Origin: Anaerococcus murdochii
Lineage (GTDB): Bacteria; Bacillota; Clostridia; Tissierellales; Peptoniphilaceae
Assembly (NCBI RefSeq): GCF_019957155.1
Contig: NZ_JAIPME010000002.1
Coordinates: 1,116,001-1,180,000 of the forward strand
Reading direction: 5' to 3'
DNA: 64,000 bases
Shown here: positions 60,867 to 64,000 of the stretch, piece by piece
Layout of the letters: every line of letters starts with the position of its first letter
Position numbering within the stretch: position 1 is the stretch's first letter
Notes under the pieces: generated by a model
Told to the model about the DNA's origin: nothing
The model's database searches: none
Seen by the model: only the letters and a program-made list of their open reading frames with translations
Position numbers and translations under genes: made by a program

Positions 60867-62192
60867 ATGTTAGAAAATAAAGATATAAAAACAACATATT
60901 ACGAAGCCTATCCAAAATCATTTGTAGATTCAAATGCTGATGGAATAGGCGATTTGGAAGGACTTAGGTCCAAACTTACCATACTTTCTCAACTTGGTAC
61001 CAATTACATTTTATTAAACCAAATTTTTGCGAAAAAAGATGGGAAAATAGATTTTTACCAGGTAGATGACAAGATTGGAAGTCTTGAAGATGTGGGAAGA
61101 ATTTGCGAAAAGGGCAAATATATCAGGGTCAAAACCCTCCTAGACCTTGACGCAAAAGACCTAATGGCGACCTATGGAAATAATTTAAAAGAAGAAATAA
61201 AAAGCATATTGGAACATTGGAAGGAAATTGGAATCAAGGGGATTAGGATAAAAAACCTCGATGATTTTACGAATGATTCTCCAAAGGCAGGTGAGGAAAT
61301 AATCACAGAAATAAGGGATCTAACATATAACCTCGGCCTAATTTATATTGGAGGCCTTGATAAAGTAGACCAAAAGTTTAAAGACCAAGTCGACATGGTT
61401 TATTTTTCAAAGTCCAATAGCCTAGTAAAAGAAAAAAATTCCTATAAAGAATTTTACGAATTTCTTGATATGGCACAGACCTTAAGTGGGGAAGTGCCTG
61501 TTGGTTTAGACTTTGAAAACTACAAAAGTCCAAGACTTATAGAAAAAATCCTAAACCATGATGAAGAAGCAAGACCTCTAACAGAAGCTCTTGCGACCTT
61601 GCTTTTTAGCTTGAAAACAGCGCCTTTTATCTATCAAGGAACAGAAATAGAAGCCAAAAGCGAATATGATATAGATATGGATAAAATTTCCGATTTGGAA
61701 ATTAAGAAAATTTACGAAAAATATATCGAAGAAGGTCTTAAGCCAGAAGAGGCTATTGATAAAGTAAAAAAAGAATCTAATTTTTCAGCTAAAATCCCAT
61801 TGAGGTGGGATGAATCAAGCCTTGGAAAGTTTTCGGAAGTGGAAAATTACTACGGAACCATGGTCCAATACGACAACAACTATAAGGAATATCTAAAACA
61901 CGCCGATTCATTTTTCTTCTATATGTATGACATCATCATGCTTAGAAAAAGAGACTCAGTCTTTGGCCTTGGCGACTACGAGGCCTTAGCAATAGACGAA
62001 ACAACCTACATTTACAAAAGGACCTATAAGGATAAGGCTTATGTGGTTTTAGTAAATTTATCAGACGACTTCTATGAAATAGAAGAAAAAATCACAGATT
62101 TAATTAAAGATGGCAAGGTCATAAAAAATAACAACCAAGACTACGACCCAGAAATCCTAGACGCTTACCAGGCGGTTATAATCGAATTGTAG
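60867..62192 (+). CDS. GH13-family protein lacking catalytic residues
   Basis: 441 residues with the glycoside hydrolase 13 layout: YYEAYPKSFVDSNADGIGDLEGL (12-33), TAPFIYQGTEI (251-261), the IPLRWDESSLGKF region and a C-terminal beta domain. The four catalytic regions are altered: region I reads DLDAKD for DLVVNH, region II GIRIKN has Lys129 where the nucleophile Asp belongs, region III has no glutamate (GGLDKV), and region IV is FENYKSPR for xENHDQPR. It is about 110 residues shorter than oligo-1,6-glucosidases. It should not hydrolyse sugars and may bind them or serve as a scaffold. No signal peptide. Confidence 0.82.
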   Translation: MLENKDIKTTYYEAYPKSFVDSNADGIGDLEGLRSKLTILSQLGTNYILLNQIFAKKDGKIDFYQVDDKIGSLEDVGRICEKGKYIRVKTLLDLDAKDLMATYGNNLKEEIKSILEHWKEIGIKGIRIKNLDDFTNDSPKAGEEIITEIRDLTYNLGLIYIGGLDKVDQKFKDQVDMVYFSKSNSLVKEKNSYKEFYEFLDMAQTLSGEVPVGLDFENYKSPRLIEKILNHDEEARPLTEALATLLFSLKTAPFIYQGTEIEAKSEYDIDMDKISDLEIKKIYEKYIEEGLKPEEAIDKVKKESNFSAKIPLRWDESSLGKFSEVENYYGTMVQYDNNYKEYLKHADSFFFYMYDIIMLRKRDSVFGLGDYEALAIDETTYIYKRTYKDKAYVVLVNLSDDFYEIEEKITDLIKDGKVIKNNNQDYDPEILDAYQAVIIEL

Positions 62193-62210
62193 AAGATTAA
62201 GTAAATTAAA

Positions 62211-62250
62211 AACTACAAGCTTAAGCACTTCGCTAGAACTTGTAGTTTTT
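62211..62250. terminator. Bidirectional terminator
   Basis: AACTACAAG / CTTGTAGTT arms, A run before and T run after, between the GH13-like gene and the convergent lipoprotein gene. Confidence 0.8.
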
Positions 62251-62265
62251 AAATTTCAAAATATT

Positions 62266-62904
62266 TTAGTTAACAATTTGCTGCTTTCTATCTTCTTCCG
62301 TCTTAAAAATTATCAGCTTATTATCATTAATGTACAGATTTATGGTTTTTCCATCCTCTAGGAATTTGTATTTAAAACCTGTACCGAAATTTGATTGGTT
62401 GTTTTTAGTAGGTTTTGTTGTACTTTCAACTTCTGAATCAATTTCTCCATCAAAATCTGTAATCTTATCGTAGTATTTTTCTTCTCCTGAATACAAATAG
62501 AGCTTGTCATCAACAATGATCATAGGAATCAAATCCCACTCTACATTTTCATTAAGATCCTTCTTAAAAATCATCAGCTTATTATCATCATGGTAAAGAT
62601 TGATGGTTTTTCCTTCATCTAGGATTTTGTATTTGAAACCTGTGCCAAAATTTGATTGGTTATTTTTATAAGGCTTTGAAGGGCCTTCAACTTTAGAATC
62701 AATTTCTCCATCAAAATTTTTCTCGTCATCATAGTTTTTCTTTTCACTCGAAAATAAATAGAGATTGTCATCAATAAAAATCATAGGAATCAAATCCCCT
62801 TTTACATTTTCATTAGGATCCTCTACTCCTTCATTATCAATTTTTTCATTAGAACAAGCACTAAAGGCAAAAATTGTTATCAATATAAATAGAATTTTTT
62901 TCAT
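62266..62904 (-). CDS. Lipoprotein made of a tandem repeat
   Basis: 212 residues. Lipobox FSAC puts the cysteine at about 17. Two copies of an 80-residue unit follow (about 35-115 and 116-196): DLIPMIFIDDNLYLFSSE then DGEIDSKVEG, KNNQSNFGTGFKYKILDEGK and INLYHDDNKLMIFK, repeated with DLIPMIIVDDKLYLYSGE and so on. Identity between copies is high, so the duplication is recent. AGGAGGAA ribosome site. I recognise no family. Confidence 0.75.
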   Translation of the reverse strand: MKKILFILITIFAFSACSNEKIDNEGVEDPNENVKGDLIPMIFIDDNLYLFSSEKKNYDDEKNFDGEIDSKVEGPSKPYKNNQSNFGTGFKYKILDEGKTINLYHDDNKLMIFKKDLNENVEWDLIPMIIVDDKLYLYSGEEKYYDKITDFDGEIDSEVESTTKPTKNNQSNFGTGFKYKFLEDGKTINLYINDNKLIIFKTEEDRKQQIVN

Positions 62905-62935
62905 ATCTTCCTCCTAAGAGATTGTAATTTTAGTA

Positions 62936-63166
62936 TTAGGCTTTAGAAATTATATTTACAAGCACAAAAACACGTTTGCTTAGCAAACTCCTCAACGATC
63001 GAGAAAATCGCCTACTAGGTAAGCTTAAGTTGTTGACATAGCAATCTAAAAGCCTAAACAACTTTCTATAAATGACCTCTTCTTCTAAATCATAATGACC
63101 TGAGGTAGCCTCATCTTTATCAAAAGATAATTTAATTACACCCTTACAATCCATAAAAGCATTCAC
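62936..63166 (-). other. Doubtful ORF or gene remnant
   Basis: A 76-codon frame with a GTG start and an AAGAG close by. The first 55 residues look protein-like (GHYDLEEEVIYRKLFRLLDC), but the rest runs over a palindromic stretch with a terminator-like hairpin GTTTGC / GCAAAC (about 62972-62987). A truncated gene is possible. The stretch 63167-63440 next to it has no feature I can support. Confidence 0.25.
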
Positions 63167-63475
63167 CTCTTATATCCTATAAGACGTAAATTAGTGAGAA
63201 ATATTACATAGATTTCTATTTTATAAGATTTTTTAATAAATCTACTTTAATACTCATCTCTTGCATTTATCAATAACAAGCTTTCACAAGGTGGTCAGTT
63301 GATTTTAATTTTTACATTCATTGGTATTCTTTAAGAACAAAGGTCATCAAAGACCGATCAAAATTTTTGGTCTAATGAATAGTAGTTTTTATTTTTCACT
63401 TTTTTATTAGGATAATTATAACAAAAGGTCTATTTCTATGCAATAAAAAAACAACCCTGATTGGTTTTTTATCAA

Positions 63476-63536
63476 TGGTCGGAGATAAAGGATTCGAACC
63501 TTCGAGCCTCACCTTCTCAAAGCCAAAGTAGGACCA
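63476..63536 (-). ncRNA. tRNA-like element, copy 1
   Basis: Minus strand: begins TGGTCC, contains GGCTTTGAGAAGGTGAGGCTC, then a T-arm GAAGG-TTCGAAT-CCTTT, a seven-base stretch ATCTCCG and ACCA. The 3' part has exact tRNA dimensions, but there is no 5' acceptor strand complementary to it; only TGGTC/GACCA can close the ends. Not a normal tRNA. Confidence 0.55.
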
Positions 63537-63633
63537 ACAAAAAAAGTAACCATCTTAAGGTCGCTTGTTCTGTATAAAAAGTTTCTTAATTTTTTAGGAC
63601 AATAAAAAAATAACCAAGATGGTTGTAATTTAA

Positions 63634-63694
63634 TGGTCTGGGTGAAAGGATTCGAACCTTCGAGCCTCACCTTCTCAAAGCCGAAGCGGGACCA
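63634..63694 (-). ncRNA. tRNA-like element, copy 2
   Basis: Same 61-base layout and the same consensus T-loop TTCGAAT; the stretch before ACCA is CACCCAG. CTTC/GAAG can pair in the 5' part, where copy 1 has a wobble. Confidence 0.55.
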
Positions 63695-63789
63695 ACAAAA
63701 AAAGCAACCATCTTAAGGCGCTTGTTCTGTATAAAAAGTTTCTTAATTTTTAGGGCAATAAAAAAACAACCTATAATCGGTTGTTTGAA

Positions 63790-63849
63790 TGGTCGGGGGA
63801 AAAGATTCAAATCTTCGAGCCTCACCTTCTCAAAGCCGAAGTGGGACCA
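63790..63849 (-). ncRNA. tRNA-like element, copy 3
   Basis: 60 bases. The T-arm is altered to AAGATTTGAATCTT, losing the G53-C61 pair and C56 of a true T-loop but keeping a hairpin in shifted register. The 3' end is CCCCCG then ACCA. Confidence 0.5.
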
Positions 63850-63944
63850 ACAAAAAAAGCAACCACTTAAGGTCGCTTGTTCTGTATAAAAAGTTTCTTA
63901 ATTTTTAGGAAAATAAAAAAAGCAACTGATGTTGCTAATTTATA

Positions 63945-64000
63945 TGGTCGGGGGGAAAGATTCAAATCTTCGAGCCTCACCTTTCCAAAGCCGAAGTGGG
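63945..64000 (-). ncRNA. tRNA-like element, copy 4 (cut by window end)
   Basis: Matches copy 3 in the T-arm; CTTTGGAAAGG replaces CTTTGAGAAGG. Its 5' end lies beyond the window, so the array probably continues. Confidence 0.5.

Larger units (their letters stand above)
63441..64000 (-). repeat. Tandem array of four tRNA-like units
   Basis: Units start at 63441, 63600, 63756 and 63911 (159, 156 and 155 bases; the fourth is cut by the window edge). Each, on the minus strand, has a spacer with TATACAGAACAA, a hairpin GCGACC / GGTTGC with seven T, a 60-61 base tRNA-like core, and a second hairpin with seven T. The arms of this last hairpin differ between units (AACC/GGTT, ACAACC/GGTTGT, AGCAAC/GTTGCT) while pairing is kept. 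Confidence 0.85.

Noticed and set aside
63476..63536. Ordinary tRNA gene
   Set aside because: The 5' acceptor strand and a D-arm are missing and the element is only 61 bases long; only the T-arm and ACCA end fit.
63790..63849. Compensatory base changes in the T-arm of copies 3 and 4
   Set aside because: Checked base by base, the changes keep a hairpin only in a shifted register and break the G53-C61 pair, so they are not true covariation.
63441..64000. CRISPR array
   Set aside because: The repeat unit is about 156 bases, the variable parts are hairpins rather than unique spacers of constant length, and no cas gene is present.
63441..64000. Integron attC-like cassette array
   Set aside because: No integrase gene, no cassette ORFs in the units, and the ends lack the conserved attC core sites; the TGGTC/GACCA pair alone is not enough.

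Overview
The window is low-GC, densely packed DNA with strong AGGAGG-type ribosome binding sites, T-box and TPP leaders and intrinsic terminators, so it is Bacillota. Gene content points to an anaerobic, Gram-positive, fermentative coccus of the Peptoniphilaceae (Anaerococcus-like): an anaerobic glycerol-3-phosphate dehydrogenase set, short amino-acid catabolism genes and no respiratory chain genes. The genus is inference; no rRNA gene is present to confirm it.

Layout. 0-3 kb: DJ-1 family protein, SDR-type epimerase, glutamate symporter (gltS). 3-7.1 kb: a glycan-type operon with two family-2 glycosyltransferases, a Wzz/CpsC-like membrane protein, a CpsD-like protein that has lost its P-loop, and an SH3 lipoprotein. 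7.1-11.7 kb: small membrane protein and a complete Ugp/Mal-type ABC importer. 11.7-18.1 kb: a heterodimeric ABC exporter with its ArsR-type regulator, diverging from a TPP-riboswitch-controlled HMP transporter (cytX). 18.1-20.3 kb: Fic protein and T-box-controlled tyrS. 20.3-27.5 kb: an accessory stretch with two secreted proteins sharing an undescribed domain in swapped order and a shared promoter element, an argH remnant, a Fur-box flavoprotein, an XRE-TPR regulator, a lipoprotein and a GT4 glycosyltransferase.

27.5-32.3 kb: conserved housekeeping run metG-tatD-rnmV-rsmA, then a glutaredoxin. 32.3-35.3 kb: two minus-strand genes, one with a DUF2971-like C-terminus. 35.3-40.5 kb: tightly overlapping operon ilvA-murE-flavoprotein-SAF dehydrogenase. 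40.6-43.8 kb: ABC-2 exporter. 43.8-49.95 kb: signal peptidase, NAD(P)H oxidoreductase, leaderless GNAT gene, helicase-nuclease fusion, PadR regulator, pseudouridine synthase.

49.97-58.3 kb is a glycerol regulon: glpP-glpK, glpO plus an NAD(P)/FAD oxidoreductase and a DUF1667 protein, glpF, and a second glpO. Four of its transcripts start with a sigma-A promoter followed by a terminator hairpin, which fits GlpP antitermination; glpF also has a cre-like site at its start point. Glycerol would enter by GlpF, be phosphorylated by GlpK and oxidised by GlpO complexes; the Ugp-like importer at 7-11 kb may bring in glycerol-3-phosphate.

58.4-62.9 kb: a large zinc-ribbon membrane protein, a GH13 protein lacking all catalytic residues, and a lipoprotein made of a tandem repeat. 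The window ends (63,441-64,000) in a tandem array of about 156-bp units, each carrying a roughly 61-nt tRNA-like element (T-arm plus ACCA end, minus strand) between terminator hairpins. This is the least explained signal in the window.
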